Assembly: GCA_029287615.1 (NCBI GenBank)
Contig: JARFQV010000067.1
Span: 1-37,556 of the forward strand
DNA from: Pseudomonadota bacterium
GTDB lineage: Bacteria > Pseudomonadota > Gammaproteobacteria > UBA9214
DNA: 37,556 nt
Direction of reading: 5' to 3'
In this document: positions 28,494 to 37,556 of the stretch, in pieces
Layout of the letters: the number at the start of each line of letters is the position of its first letter
Position numbering within the stretch: the first letter of the stretch is position 1
Translations under genes and position numbers: made by a program
The notes under the pieces: model-generated
The model's database searches: none
The model's input: only the letters and a program-made list of their open reading frames with translations
Told to the model about the DNA's origin: nothing

Positions 28494-28572
28494 ATGACCT
28501 CCGCGCGTTTGACACAAACCCTTGTTCGCGGGCAGTTCTGCTGCTGCGCAACTGATACCGGATAGGAAATCC

Positions 28573-29961
28573 ATGCCTGCCTTCATCGAATACCTGACTA
28601 CCTGGACCGGGGAGGTGGCCGGCCTGCTCTGGGGAAACCCGGTTACCCTGCTGGTCCTGCTTGGCACCGGTTTTTATCTGACTATCAGGATGGGAGGCAT
28701 ACAGGTCCGCGGCTTTCGCCATGCAACAGCGCTGATATCCGGCAAGTACAGCAGGCGTACGGATACCGGTGAGGTATCACATTTCCAGGCGCTATCAACC
28801 GCTCTGTCCGCCACCGTCGGGACCGGCAATATCGCGGGAGTGGCAACCGCAATCTCGCTGGGTGGTCCCGGCGCCCTGTTCTGGATGTGGATCACGGCAA
28901 TCCTGGGAATGGCGACCAAATTCACCGAGTGCACATTGTCCCTGAAATTCCGCGAAGTTCTCCCGGACGGTCAGGTAGCAGGCGGCCCCATGTACACCCT
29001 GCTGCATGGTCTCAAGATGCGCCGACTGGCCGCAACTTTCGCCATCTTCGCCCTGATCGCTTCCTTCGGCATCGGTAATATGGTGCAGGCCAATTCCGTC
29101 ATGGACGGCCTGGGTTATGTGTTACCAGACTTGCACCATTCCTCGTGGTTCGTCGGCATACTGCTCGCCGTGCTGGTCGGCCTGGTGATCCTCGGCGGAG
29201 TAAAACGAATTGCACGGGTGGCCAGCACCCTGGTGCCCTTCATGGCCATTTTGTACATTGCTGCCGCCCTGATTGTGCTTGCCAACCATATCGAGGAGAT
29301 ACCAGGCGCCCTCTTGCTGATCGTCAATCATGCCCTGAATCCCTGGGCTGTTGGCGGTGCGGCCGTCGGGGAGGCGATTCGCTGGGGGGTGGCACGCGGC
29401 CTGTTCTCCAATGAGGCCGGGCTCGGCTCATCTCCCATGGCTCACGCGGCTGCACGAACCAACGAGCCGGTGCGTGAGGGCCTGGTGGCCATGATGGAGC
29501 CCTTCATCGACACCCTGGTCATCTGCACCATGACCGGGCTGGTGATCGTGGTTACCGGGGCCTGGACGGAAAGCACTGATTCGCTGATGGGCGCGGCACT
29601 GACCGCCCATGCCTTCCGGAGCGAACTGGGCGAGGCCGGTGCCTGGGTGGTAGGGGTGGGTCTCACGCTGTTCGCCTATTCCACCATGATTGCCTGGTCC
29701 TACTACGGGGACCGCTCGATATTTTACCTGTTCGGTGAGCGGGCCGTCATGCCCTACCGTGTCCTGTATACCCTGCTGGTAGTGGTCGGCGCGGCCGTAC
29801 CCCTGCAGCTTGTCTGGAATCTCGCGGATATCACCAACATTCTGATGGCACTGCCCAACCTGATCGCCCTGTTACTGCTCGCCGGACTGGTCAGGAAGCT
29901 CAAGAACGAGTATTTCTCAAGCCCCCAGACTCCGGTCGGTGATCATTCAAAATCTGTATAG
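28573..29961 (+). CDS. Sodium:alanine symporter family (AGCS) transporter
   Basis: GTGNIAGVATAISLGGPGALFWMWITAILGMATKFTE; FSNEAGLGSSPMAHAAA. Confidence 0.95.
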   Translation: MPAFIEYLTTWTGEVAGLLWGNPVTLLVLLGTGFYLTIRMGGIQVRGFRHATALISGKYSRRTDTGEVSHFQALSTALSATVGTGNIAGVATAISLGGPGALFWMWITAILGMATKFTECTLSLKFREVLPDGQVAGGPMYTLLHGLKMRRLAATFAIFALIASFGIGNMVQANSVMDGLGYVLPDLHHSSWFVGILLAVLVGLVILGGVKRIARVASTLVPFMAILYIAAALIVLANHIEEIPGALLLIVNHALNPWAVGGAAVGEAIRWGVARGLFSNEAGLGSSPMAHAAARTNEPVREGLVAMMEPFIDTLVICTMTGLVIVVTGAWTESTDSLMGAALTAHAFRSELGEAGAWVVGVGLTLFAYSTMIAWSYYGDRSIFYLFGERAVMPYRVLYTLLVVVGAAVPLQLVWNLADITNILMALPNLIALLLLAGLVRKLKNEYFSSPQTPVGDHSKSV

Positions 29962-29999
29962 GCCGATACACTGTAACCAAACCACAATGAGCGAATGAC

Positions 30000-30839
30000 A
30001 TGTTGCTGGAGATTCTGGAAGAAGCCCTGCTGGAAACGGTGCGAACGGCATTAACCGAGGACATCGGCAGCGGTGATATCACTGCCGCACTCATTCCGGC
30101 AGACAGCGAGGCGGCTGCTTCTGTCATCTGCCGGGAAACGGCTGTTGTCTGCGGGATGGCATGGTTCAATGCCGTATTCATGGAACTCGATGACAGGATT
30201 GAAATTCGATGGATGGTGAAGGACGGTCAACAGGCGGATCCCGGGCAGACCCTGTGCACCCTCCAGGGCCCGGCGCGCGCCATGCTAAGCGGGGAACGGA
30301 CTGCATTGAACTTCCTGCAGACACTCTCCGGTACGGCAACACTGGCCCGCAGCTATGCAGATGCCGTATCAGGACTGCCTGTTCGTGTACTGGATACCAG
30401 AAAGACACTGCCCGGACTGCGGGCAGCACAAAAATATGCCGTCCGGACCGGTGGCTGCCATAACCATCGGATGGGCCTGTACGATGGCATCCTGATCAAG
30501 GAGAATCACATCATGGCGGCCGGCTCGATACACCGTGCCGTGCAGGAGGCCAGAAAGCTGAATCCTGCCCTGCCCGTCGAGATCGAGGTGGAAGACCTGG
30601 GTGGGGTACGGGAAGCCCTGGAAGCCGGTGCCAATACCCTGCTCCTGGATAATTTCGACCTCGCGGATCTCGAAGCGGCCGTTGCCCTCAACCAGGGAAA
30701 AGCAAATCTGGAGGCCTCGGGAGGGATTGACCTCGATAATCTGCGGGCCATTGCCGCCACCGGGGTGGACTCCATATCGACCGGCAGTCTGACCAAGCAT
30801 CTGCACGCCGTGGATCTCTCGATGCGCTTCTCGCCATAA
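30000..30839 (+). CDS. nadC: Nicotinate-nucleotide pyrophosphorylase (carboxylating)
   Basis: EDIGSGDITAALIP, LNFLQTLSGTATLA, LDTRKTLPGLRAAQKYAVRTGGCHNHRMGLYD. Confidence 0.96.
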   Translation: MLLEILEEALLETVRTALTEDIGSGDITAALIPADSEAAASVICRETAVVCGMAWFNAVFMELDDRIEIRWMVKDGQQADPGQTLCTLQGPARAMLSGERTALNFLQTLSGTATLARSYADAVSGLPVRVLDTRKTLPGLRAAQKYAVRTGGCHNHRMGLYDGILIKENHIMAAGSIHRAVQEARKLNPALPVEIEVEDLGGVREALEAGANTLLLDNFDLADLEAAVALNQGKANLEASGGIDLDNLRAIAATGVDSISTGSLTKHLHAVDLSMRFSP

Positions 30840-30848
30840 ACCGCCTTC

Positions 30849-31865
30849 TCATGAACCGTCTTCGGCAAGATCCAGCGCTACCCTCGACAGGCCCCGCACC
30901 ACCCTGGCCAGCCGTTCATAGTCGATTTTCTCCGGTGTATCGCTCTCCCGGTGGTAATGCGGGTAACGGAATGGCGCCGTATCGGTCACCATCAGTGCCG
31001 GGTAGCCTTCTTCCCAGAAGGACCAGTGATCTGACCAGTGTATGCCTTCCAGACCACCGGGAGCCGCAACGCCCTCGGAAGGGAAGGCAGTATGGCGGCG
31101 AAACGATCCGATACTCCTGCGCACCAGTTTTCTGGACCTCAGGTTACCCACGAAGGCGATGAAATTGCCGGTGTCGGGATAAAACCAGGAATAGAGGGGA
31201 TTGGGAAACCGCTGGCTGCCCGGGGCGTCGGAGTAGTAACCAACGGTTTCCAGCGAGATCATGGCAATGAGCTTTTCGCCCTGCTCCCGCGCCCGGCGGG
31301 CGTAGAGATGACTACCCATCTCCATTGAATAAAAGAACGGGGCCTCCTCATTGGCAAAGGCCACGAAACGAATACTGCGGGATGGCTTCCTGTCCCGGAG
31401 CAACCGCGCGATCTCCAGCACTGCGGCGCTGCCACTGGCATTGTCATTGGCGCCGGGTGAGTCGACAACCGTATCGTAATGGGCGCCAAGCAGAACAATT
31501 TCTTCCCCTCCGGAGGAGGCGGGAAGCTCTGCCGCCAGATTTCGCACCATTACCCCCTGTGACTGAAATGGCTGTGACCGGACCGCATAGCCCGCTTCAC
31601 CGAAGGCATTCTCAATGTATGCGGCAGCCTTCTGCATTGCACTCTTGCGCCAGACATTGCGCTCCCCGATCTCGCCTGCAAGCGCGAGGATATGGGCCCT
31701 GAGCTGATTACCGACTTCTTGCTCTTCCTCATCAAGGGGGGGCAGTGGGCCGGACCAGGAAGTACCCGGCATGCCAGTCATATAATGTATCCCTCCCCAG
31801 GACAGGCCAATGATCAGGAACAGGTACCCGACCCGTACGTACCACCTCCCCCGCCCGTCCCGCAT
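30849..31865 (-). CDS. M28 family metallopeptidase
   Basis: VLLGAHYDTVVDSPGANDNASGSAAVLEIARLL; SDHWSFWEEGYPALMVTDTAPFRYPHYH. Confidence 0.9.
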   Translation of the reverse strand: MRDGRGRWYVRVGYLFLIIGLSWGGIHYMTGMPGTSWSGPLPPLDEEEQEVGNQLRAHILALAGEIGERNVWRKSAMQKAAAYIENAFGEAGYAVRSQPFQSQGVMVRNLAAELPASSGGEEIVLLGAHYDTVVDSPGANDNASGSAAVLEIARLLRDRKPSRSIRFVAFANEEAPFFYSMEMGSHLYARRAREQGEKLIAMISLETVGYYSDAPGSQRFPNPLYSWFYPDTGNFIAFVGNLRSRKLVRRSIGSFRRHTAFPSEGVAAPGGLEGIHWSDHWSFWEEGYPALMVTDTAPFRYPHYHRESDTPEKIDYERLARVVRGLSRVALDLAEDGS

Positions 31866-31888
31866 CAGCTGTACTTCACGACCGGAAT

Positions 31889-32320
31889 TCAGTCACATTC
31901 CTTGCTGATAAACCTGCCTTCCCAGCGATTGCCCATTTCCATGGTTTGCCCATTGAATGACATTGTCATTTTCATTTCGCCACTGGCCGTCTTTCCATCC
32001 GTCGTAAACGATCCTTCTCCCTGCATCGCCAGCATATCCTCGCCACTACATTCCATCGTCCAGCTCAGCGAGTTGTCGGTTTCCTTCTTGTCCAGGATGG
32101 TGCACTCACCCTCGTCCGTCATTTCCTTTACCGGATCGAAGTCAGCTTCTTCAATACATTCGATCGTTGTTTCCACCAGGGGTTGCGTAGACATCGGATT
32201 CTGCATCTCTACCGTCACTTCCCACTTGCCCTTCATGATTTGAAAGGCATGTGCAGAAGTGGAAGAAAGTACAAACAGACTGCCAACTACAAGGGACGGC
32301 ACAATGCTTATTCTAGACAT
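31889..32320 (-). CDS. DUF3617 domain-containing protein
   Basis: Signal peptide then GKWEVTVEMQ...ECIEEADFDP...GRFISKEC. Confidence 0.8.
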   Translation of the reverse strand: MSRISIVPSLVVGSLFVLSSTSAHAFQIMKGKWEVTVEMQNPMSTQPLVETTIECIEEADFDPVKEMTDEGECTILDKKETDNSLSWTMECSGEDMLAMQGEGSFTTDGKTASGEMKMTMSFNGQTMEMGNRWEGRFISKECD

Positions 32321-32551
32321 GGCTGATTCCTTATCTGCGGTCGAAATGGAAAGAGAGCAAGCAAAAAACTGATACTCGAAAGGACAGATTACCTGAGTCG
32401 ATCACTATTTTGAAACGATTGCAGGAGCAAGGCCACTGATCCATTCGGAATGGACCTGCGAACGTGATTCAGATCATGCCTCGACACCGGCCCTGCGGTT
32501 ACAAAGCCTGGTTTCGTCCTGACCGGAGTACCGTTACTGTACCTGAGGAAT

Positions 32552-33010
32552 TTATTGTACTTCCTGCAGGTTTTTTCTCGCAGCCGCTACATCTGCCTCT
32601 GCTGCCTCTACACGCTCTTGATAGGCCTCTGTGAGGCGGCTCCCCCCGCTGGCGGTACCTTTCCGGTCACCGGGACCCACCACCTTCGCTTGTTCCAGCG
32701 CCTTTTCGGCTGACATCAGGTTTTCCTGCGCCTCCCGTACCATCTGACGCCTCGCCTCCGATTCCGAGGCGCTTTCCACGGCACCCTGCGCCGCCTGTTC
32801 CATCTCGCTCGCGCGTTTCTCTGCCTCCCGGCGCTGGTCTGCGGATGGCCCCGGATCGACGCTGATCGTCTCTACCGCCTGTGCATTCGCGGGAGGCTCG
32901 CCGGAATAGCTCACGTTGCCCTGTTCATCTACCGACCGGTAGACCTGCTGTGCCGTCAGGCTTCCGCTGACTGCCAGCAGGCAGATCAGCATCAAGTGTG
33001 CGTTCTTCAT
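32552..33010 (-). CDS. DUF4124 domain-containing protein
   Basis: Signal peptide then QQVYRSVDEQGNVSYSGEPPANAQAVETISV; ATG at 33010. Confidence 0.82.
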   Translation of the reverse strand: MKNAHLMLICLLAVSGSLTAQQVYRSVDEQGNVSYSGEPPANAQAVETISVDPGPSADQRREAEKRASEMEQAAQGAVESASESEARRQMVREAQENLMSAEKALEQAKVVGPGDRKGTASGGSRLTEAYQERVEAAEADVAAARKNLQEVQ

Positions 33011-33363
33011 TGCTTTTCTCCTGAAATCTTGCCAAATAGGGAAATAAATACAGCCTGTTAGCGCAGAACCATTCTCATCTGATGGAGCCGCTGTCACCTT
33101 GAATCCGGCTGTTCCCACAGTCTTTGCTCTGCCTATAGTCACCTATGCAGTACAAATCTTGTTCTGCCTGTAACCAGATATATCGGCAGGCTACACCCCG
33201 GAGTAAATCCCATACTGCCTCGTCCAGCGAGGGCTCGCAATCGACCCGGGGTTCAACCGCCTGGCCCACATTTCTCCGCGGATTGATACCATCACGTGAC
33301 AAATGTCAGTGTCCGGATTTAGAATCGTACCGGGGTTACCGGTTATTGAAGGGGGAGATAACC

Positions 33364-33750
33364 ATGAAACTGTTCTTTCGTTATTTTTTCAGATTCGCGC
33401 ATGCCATTATCGGCCCGGTCATCCTGTTGTGGGACCGGCTTACGACACCCGAGGGCCTGCAGCGCCAACCGGTTGATCAACAAGTCATCAACAAAACAAC
33501 GCAAAACATGATCCTGTATCAATTCAGGATGTGCCCTTTTTGCGTCAGGGTCAGACGTCAAATCAAGCGGCTGTCTCTCAATATCGAGACTCGTGATGCC
33601 TTGAGGGACGAATCGAGCCGTGAACAGCTGCTCAAGGGTGGAGGCGCAGTCAAGGTACCCTGCCTGAGGATCGCAGAGGAAGACGGAAAGGAAATCTGGA
33701 TGTATGAATCCGCCGATATTATCCAGTACCTCGAAAAACGTTTCGCCTGA
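33364..33750 (+). CDS. Glutaredoxin / GST N-terminal domain protein with N-terminal hydrophobic anchor
   Basis: MILYQFRMCPFCVRVRRQI (CPFC); hydrophobic N-terminus FFRYFFRFAHAIIGPVILLW. Confidence 0.85.
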   Translation: MKLFFRYFFRFAHAIIGPVILLWDRLTTPEGLQRQPVDQQVINKTTQNMILYQFRMCPFCVRVRRQIKRLSLNIETRDALRDESSREQLLKGGGAVKVPCLRIAEEDGKEIWMYESADIIQYLEKRFA

Positions 33751-33786
33751 TCACCAGACGAATGCCGGCCAGGGGCAGCGATCCGG

Positions 33787-35232
33787 CTACTGCCCCGTGC
33801 CACCACTCAAGAGGGTCTGCAGTGATTTCCCGTTAACCTGCAACTCCCCCTCCTCCAGGCTCAGGTCGGCCCTGAAGCTGTTCCCGACCCGTAACAGCAT
33901 CCCCTGGATCTCCAGAGATTCGAGCTGACTGCGCACCATTTCATCAACAGCCGCATTCATTTCTTCATCCGGTGGAAGTTCCTGTCCCATTGCCTCGTAC
34001 TGGGAAGACAGACCCGCGCGTGCCCCCGTGGTCGCAAGCTGTATCAGGAGCGGCTCGGACACCCTCACCCGGGCCTTCCCCTGCAGCGCGGTCAGCCAGA
34101 ACTGGGGAGGAACATCCATATCGGGTGGCAACTCCAGCAACTGCAGATCCAGCTCGCCGTGCAGTTCGCCCGCACCGGTGTCCAGCGCCAGCTCTTCAAT
34201 CCTGATCCGGGGCTGCCCGGTGAGAACCTTCCTCACTGCCGGGATGATTTGTGGCTGCATGGCCCCGGAGTTCTGTATCGGGTCAACAGGGTCGGAATTG
34301 ATTTTCTGCATCATGTCACGCAGCTCGGCGAGTGGCTCCATCGGCAGATTATCGACTGCCATACCGATCTGGAAGCGGGGAACACGCTGATCGGCCACCT
34401 CGATATCAATGAGTTCCACGTTACTGGATACCGACAATAATGCGTCCTGCTCCCTTGCCTCTCCCCGCATGGCCACACGTCCGACCACCATGTCCTGGAT
34501 CTCGGCGGCATCCCCTGCAGGTCCGGAAAACCGTATACCCTCTATCACCAGGGACTGGTTGCCGGTATAAAAATCATGGGATCCAAACCGACCATCGAGA
34601 CGGTAATGCAGATCGCCTATTTCCAGTAGCAGCGAGTCTGCTTGTGCAGACAGGCCCGAGCCCCGCATATCACCCTTGATGTACTCCAGCTCATCACTGA
34701 TATCGAATGTACCACTCAAACCACCCCATTCGATCGAACTGTCATCCTGTTCCGACTGGTAGGATATCGGATCAACTTCCAGGATAACGGTCGCGGTCCC
34801 ATCCATCCGGACCAGGGTATTGAGTCGCAGTGCATCGAGCTCTGCGATCTCCCTGACCCACTCGGCCTGGCGGGAATCCTGCTCATCAAGTCTGGTCGCA
34901 ATATTGAAAACCGGTGCATCTGCAACAAACAGATCAGGCAGGTGCTGGATGTCGCTCTCCAGTACCAGCTGGAATTCGTCCCAGGGAAAATCCGGATCAG
35001 ACTGCACCATTGTCTGCAATTGAGGATTTCCGGTATTCAGGCTCACAACCGTTGTGGCGGCCGAACTGAGCAACTCCCGGTCATAGGCAGTGGTCTCCAG
35101 GATGAAAACACCCATGTTGTTGACCTCGGCAACGGATTGCTCATAGGAATTCTGTGCATTTCCCGCCGACCAGAACAGGAAAACCGCGCCGGCACCGATG
35201 AGCAGTACCCCGGAGATCAGTATCGTCTTCAT
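33787..35232 (-). CDS. DUF945 (YdgA-like) family protein
   Basis: N-terminal TM, VAEVNNMGVFILETTAYDRELLSS..., DMPPQFWL pattern and C-terminal ELQVNGKSLQ. Confidence 0.75.
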   Translation of the reverse strand: MKTILISGVLLIGAGAVFLFWSAGNAQNSYEQSVAEVNNMGVFILETTAYDRELLSSAATTVVSLNTGNPQLQTMVQSDPDFPWDEFQLVLESDIQHLPDLFVADAPVFNIATRLDEQDSRQAEWVREIAELDALRLNTLVRMDGTATVILEVDPISYQSEQDDSSIEWGGLSGTFDISDELEYIKGDMRGSGLSAQADSLLLEIGDLHYRLDGRFGSHDFYTGNQSLVIEGIRFSGPAGDAAEIQDMVVGRVAMRGEAREQDALLSVSSNVELIDIEVADQRVPRFQIGMAVDNLPMEPLAELRDMMQKINSDPVDPIQNSGAMQPQIIPAVRKVLTGQPRIRIEELALDTGAGELHGELDLQLLELPPDMDVPPQFWLTALQGKARVRVSEPLLIQLATTGARAGLSSQYEAMGQELPPDEEMNAAVDEMVRSQLESLEIQGMLLRVGNSFRADLSLEEGELQVNGKSLQTLLSGGTGQ

Positions 35233-35409
35233 AACATTGCCCATACCCTTGCTCCACCTCCGTTCCATGATATTTCCACAAAATACTTGCCGCGTATTTT
35301 TGCAGTTTATTCAATATGTTACAAGCACAAAAATCATAACAAAATGGCAGTTTTCTATCAAACATCCGACGCATGGTGGCAGATCACACTTGCCAAGTCC
35401 GATTAACCA

Positions 35410-37260
35410 CTACCTGGCCGCATCAGGAGAACCCTCTGGTGGAAAATCGAGTGTGTCCTTGATCTGCTTGCGTTGCTCGTCGGGAAAATCCGGGAATGGC
35501 AAGCTCTGGTCGGAAATCCAGTCCCGTACCTGGTTCGCCGCTGCCTGTCGCCGTTCATCATCGATGCCACTGTCCCGGGCGATATAGAGGCGAGACGGTG
35601 TCGCGAAACCGGTTCCAACTTCCTCGACGATTTGCAGGATACGCAAATCAAGATCTTCCTGGATGGCTAGATATTCGTTCCAATCCGACGTATTGACATA
35701 GGCGAGAATCTCCACATTCAACGAGTTCTCGCCGAAGCCCGCGAAGCGAACCCGCGCCGGGTCATCGGTGACACGGGGATGGGCGATGAGCAGTTCGCGC
35801 AGTCTGGCAAGCACCAGGCGCAGCTGATCGAACGAGGTTTCGTAACGCAACGCCAGGGTGGGTCTGAAGACCATTCGGTCGCGAGACGTCAGGTTGACGA
35901 TATGCATATCGGCGAAATCGGCGTTTGGGATGGTGGTTACGGTACGATCCAAGCCTCGGATGCGGGTGGATCTCAGACCAATCTCCTCGACGGTTCCCGT
36001 GCGCTGCCAACCCGGTGACGGGTCCTCGCCATAGCGACAGAAATCACCGACACGGACCGGACGGTCGACAAAGAGGTTGAGGGTGCCGATGAAGTTTTGC
36101 AGGGTGCTTCTGGCCGCCAGCGCGATGGCCACGCCGCTCACACCGGCACCGGCGACCAGGCCATAGACCGGAATGCCGACGGCTGCCGCAGCGTGGAACA
36201 ACAGGATGATTATCGCCAGGATCCCGACCGTGCGTGCGGCTAAGCGTATGAGGTTTGCATCCACGCTCCCGGGCCTTACCCTGGGCGAGGCGATCATGGT
36301 CTCGGCAGCCCAGCTCGCAGTGAGCCATATAAGCCAGATCAGCGCTACACTTTGGGAGACCTCGATAAGGTAAAAGGGTACCTCGGCCGCTGTCCCCGAC
36401 GTATTGATCTGGATGGCGGTGAAGTAGTCGACAAGCGGTGCAAGGGCGAGTATGAGGAGAGGTGTGCTGATATGGCGCAAAAAAGATCGCAGCGAGCTAT
36501 TCCTCGGCCGGCGCCGACTCCAGCGAAAAACCGCAATCACAGCCCCGATAGCGAACCCGAACAGCAGTAGCACAGCAAACCATTTCCAGATAACCTGGCC
36601 GAGGATCAGCGTATTGGCCCAATCAGGAAACGTCTCAACCCATACCATTGGAATCATCCATCCGGTAATTTGCTGCTGTATACGGGCCAGGTCCCCTAAC
36701 GGCACCGGACGCTGATAGGGCAGCCCCTTGATCAATTCATGAAAGCTCCATGCCCGTTCAACGGTGTCCGGGCTGAACAGGTACTCACCGGTACGGGATC
36801 CCTCCTCAACACGGGTAATTGTGATCTCCGTGCCCGGAATACGCCAAAGTGCGAGGGGCTCACTCTCCTCGTCGGCTATCTCATCCGGAATCTCATCAAG
36901 CGCGGGTAAATCCAGGCGGGCGAAAATTCCCCAAAGCAGCCTGAAGGTCTCGACACCGACCTCTTCCCGGGCGGCCGGTGGGACCTCACTCAGGTCAAGG
37001 AGACGATTGAATCTGTCATGCATCTGAAGAAGTGCAGCCATCGTCGCGGGACTCGGCAAATCGCGGTAGGCGTAATAGCGTTCGGTCGATTCTTCGATGA
37101 CAGTGAGAAAGCTCTCGAATGTCGCCCGCGGACTCGACGTATCCAGTGGTTCCAGGGGATGTCGAGCGCCAGCCTGGCCCGCGATCAGTAAAGACATGAG
37201 GAGGATTAACATCTTAATGAACAGGTAATTATTTCCTGGCCTGGGATGTCTGTGTTTCAT
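35410..37260 (-). CDS. MscS-family mechanosensitive ion channel with periplasmic N-terminal domain
   Basis: VAGAGVSGVAIALAARSTLQNFIGTLNLFVDRPVRVGDFCRYG...GTVEEIGLRSTRIRGLDRTVTTIPNADF. Confidence 0.93.
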   Translation of the reverse strand: MKHRHPRPGNNYLFIKMLILLMSLLIAGQAGARHPLEPLDTSSPRATFESFLTVIEESTERYYAYRDLPSPATMAALLQMHDRFNRLLDLSEVPPAAREEVGVETFRLLWGIFARLDLPALDEIPDEIADEESEPLALWRIPGTEITITRVEEGSRTGEYLFSPDTVERAWSFHELIKGLPYQRPVPLGDLARIQQQITGWMIPMVWVETFPDWANTLILGQVIWKWFAVLLLFGFAIGAVIAVFRWSRRRPRNSSLRSFLRHISTPLLILALAPLVDYFTAIQINTSGTAAEVPFYLIEVSQSVALIWLIWLTASWAAETMIASPRVRPGSVDANLIRLAARTVGILAIIILLFHAAAAVGIPVYGLVAGAGVSGVAIALAARSTLQNFIGTLNLFVDRPVRVGDFCRYGEDPSPGWQRTGTVEEIGLRSTRIRGLDRTVTTIPNADFADMHIVNLTSRDRMVFRPTLALRYETSFDQLRLVLARLRELLIAHPRVTDDPARVRFAGFGENSLNVEILAYVNTSDWNEYLAIQEDLDLRILQIVEEVGTGFATPSRLYIARDSGIDDERRQAAANQVRDWISDQSLPFPDFPDEQRKQIKDTLDFPPEGSPDAAR

Positions 37261-37354
37261 GGCTGCAGGACTCAGGTGGTGAAAGAACAGGATTCTATAG
37301 ATATCGCTCAGGTTACAGAAGGGAACGGTGAGCAGATACTGATTTCCTGGCTTG

Positions 37355-37556
37355 GGGCCTGTTGACACGCTGCGGATGGTTGCTGGAACCGACGATCAGC
37401 AGGCGCAGCACCACCTCGGGATCAATCGAGGGGCGGCCGGTATGGTTGTAGAACCGGGAAAGGGTCTCGCGAAGCTCGCTCGAATCAAGATAGGGGTCGA
37501 TCTTTCGAAGCAAGTCCCGGGGGACGAAATTTTCCAGGCAAAAACCGTGAAACAAG
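37355..37556 (-). pseudogene. Truncated transposase N-terminus (IS5/IS1182-like) with adjacent IS end remnant
   Basis: FCLENFVPRDLLRKIDPYLDSSELRETLSRFYNHTGRPSIDPEVVLRLLIVG then loss of homology; terminus GGGCCTGTTGACAC at 37355-37368. Confidence 0.65.

Noticed and set aside
33772-33796. GGGGCAG...CTGCCCC hairpin between convergent glutaredoxin and DUF945 genes
   Set aside because: Seven-bp stem without a T-tract and overlapping the DUF945 stop; too weak to call a terminator.
37231-37356. Two near-identical ATTTCCTGGCYTGGG stretches about 110 bp apart
   Set aside because: Short (14/15) and with no clear link to IS boundaries; could be chance.
1-37556. CRISPR arrays, tRNA/rRNA genes, prophage or defence islands
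   Set aside because: No regularly spaced repeats, no tRNA- or rRNA-like sequence and no phage or defence gene families were recognised by eye.

Overview
The window looks like a chromosomal segment from a sulfur- and hydrogen-oxidising proteobacterium, most likely a gammaproteobacterium. All gene calls below come from reading the translated ORFs; no database search was run. From left to right it contains: (i) a soxK-like/soxX/soxY/soxZ/soxA/soxB thiosulfate-oxidation cluster with no soxCD in view; (ii) a TraB/GumN protein, RNase T and two hypothetical proteins, one of them a secreted protein built from two tandem repeats; (iii) a minus-strand hoxF-U-Y-H-W operon for a soluble NAD-linked [NiFe] hydrogenase; (iv) a DUF3465 protein, a HerA/YjgR-type ATPase, and a GalT-superfamily nucleotidyltransferase with HTHSQ in place of HPHGQ (possible APS:phosphate adenylyltransferase or ADP-glucose phosphorylase) coupled to a 63-aa protein; (v) a WHy/LEA14-like lipoprotein followed by a 290-bp MITE-like element with 30-nt terminal inverted repeats and several internal inverted repeats; (vi) DUF4332, grxD, an NAGGN-type amidotransferase in tandem with a lone HyuB/oxoprolinase-B protein, a 25-aa membrane ORF and a PuuD-like membrane protein; (vii) argD-argF, egtC-egtB without egtD, a retropepsin, an AGCS symporter, nadC, an M28 peptidase, DUF3617, DUF4124, an anchored glutaredoxin, DUF945 and an MscS channel; (viii) a truncated transposase at the right edge whose end resembles the MITE terminus. 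Most of this is ordinary core or lithotrophic gene content. The best candidates for follow-up are the structured MITE and its possible parental IS, the atypical GalT-family enzyme, the soxA/soxB terminator and soxX upstream inverted repeats, the duplicated secreted protein, and the NAGGN/HyuB pairing. I saw no CRISPR, tRNA, rRNA, phage or defence island.
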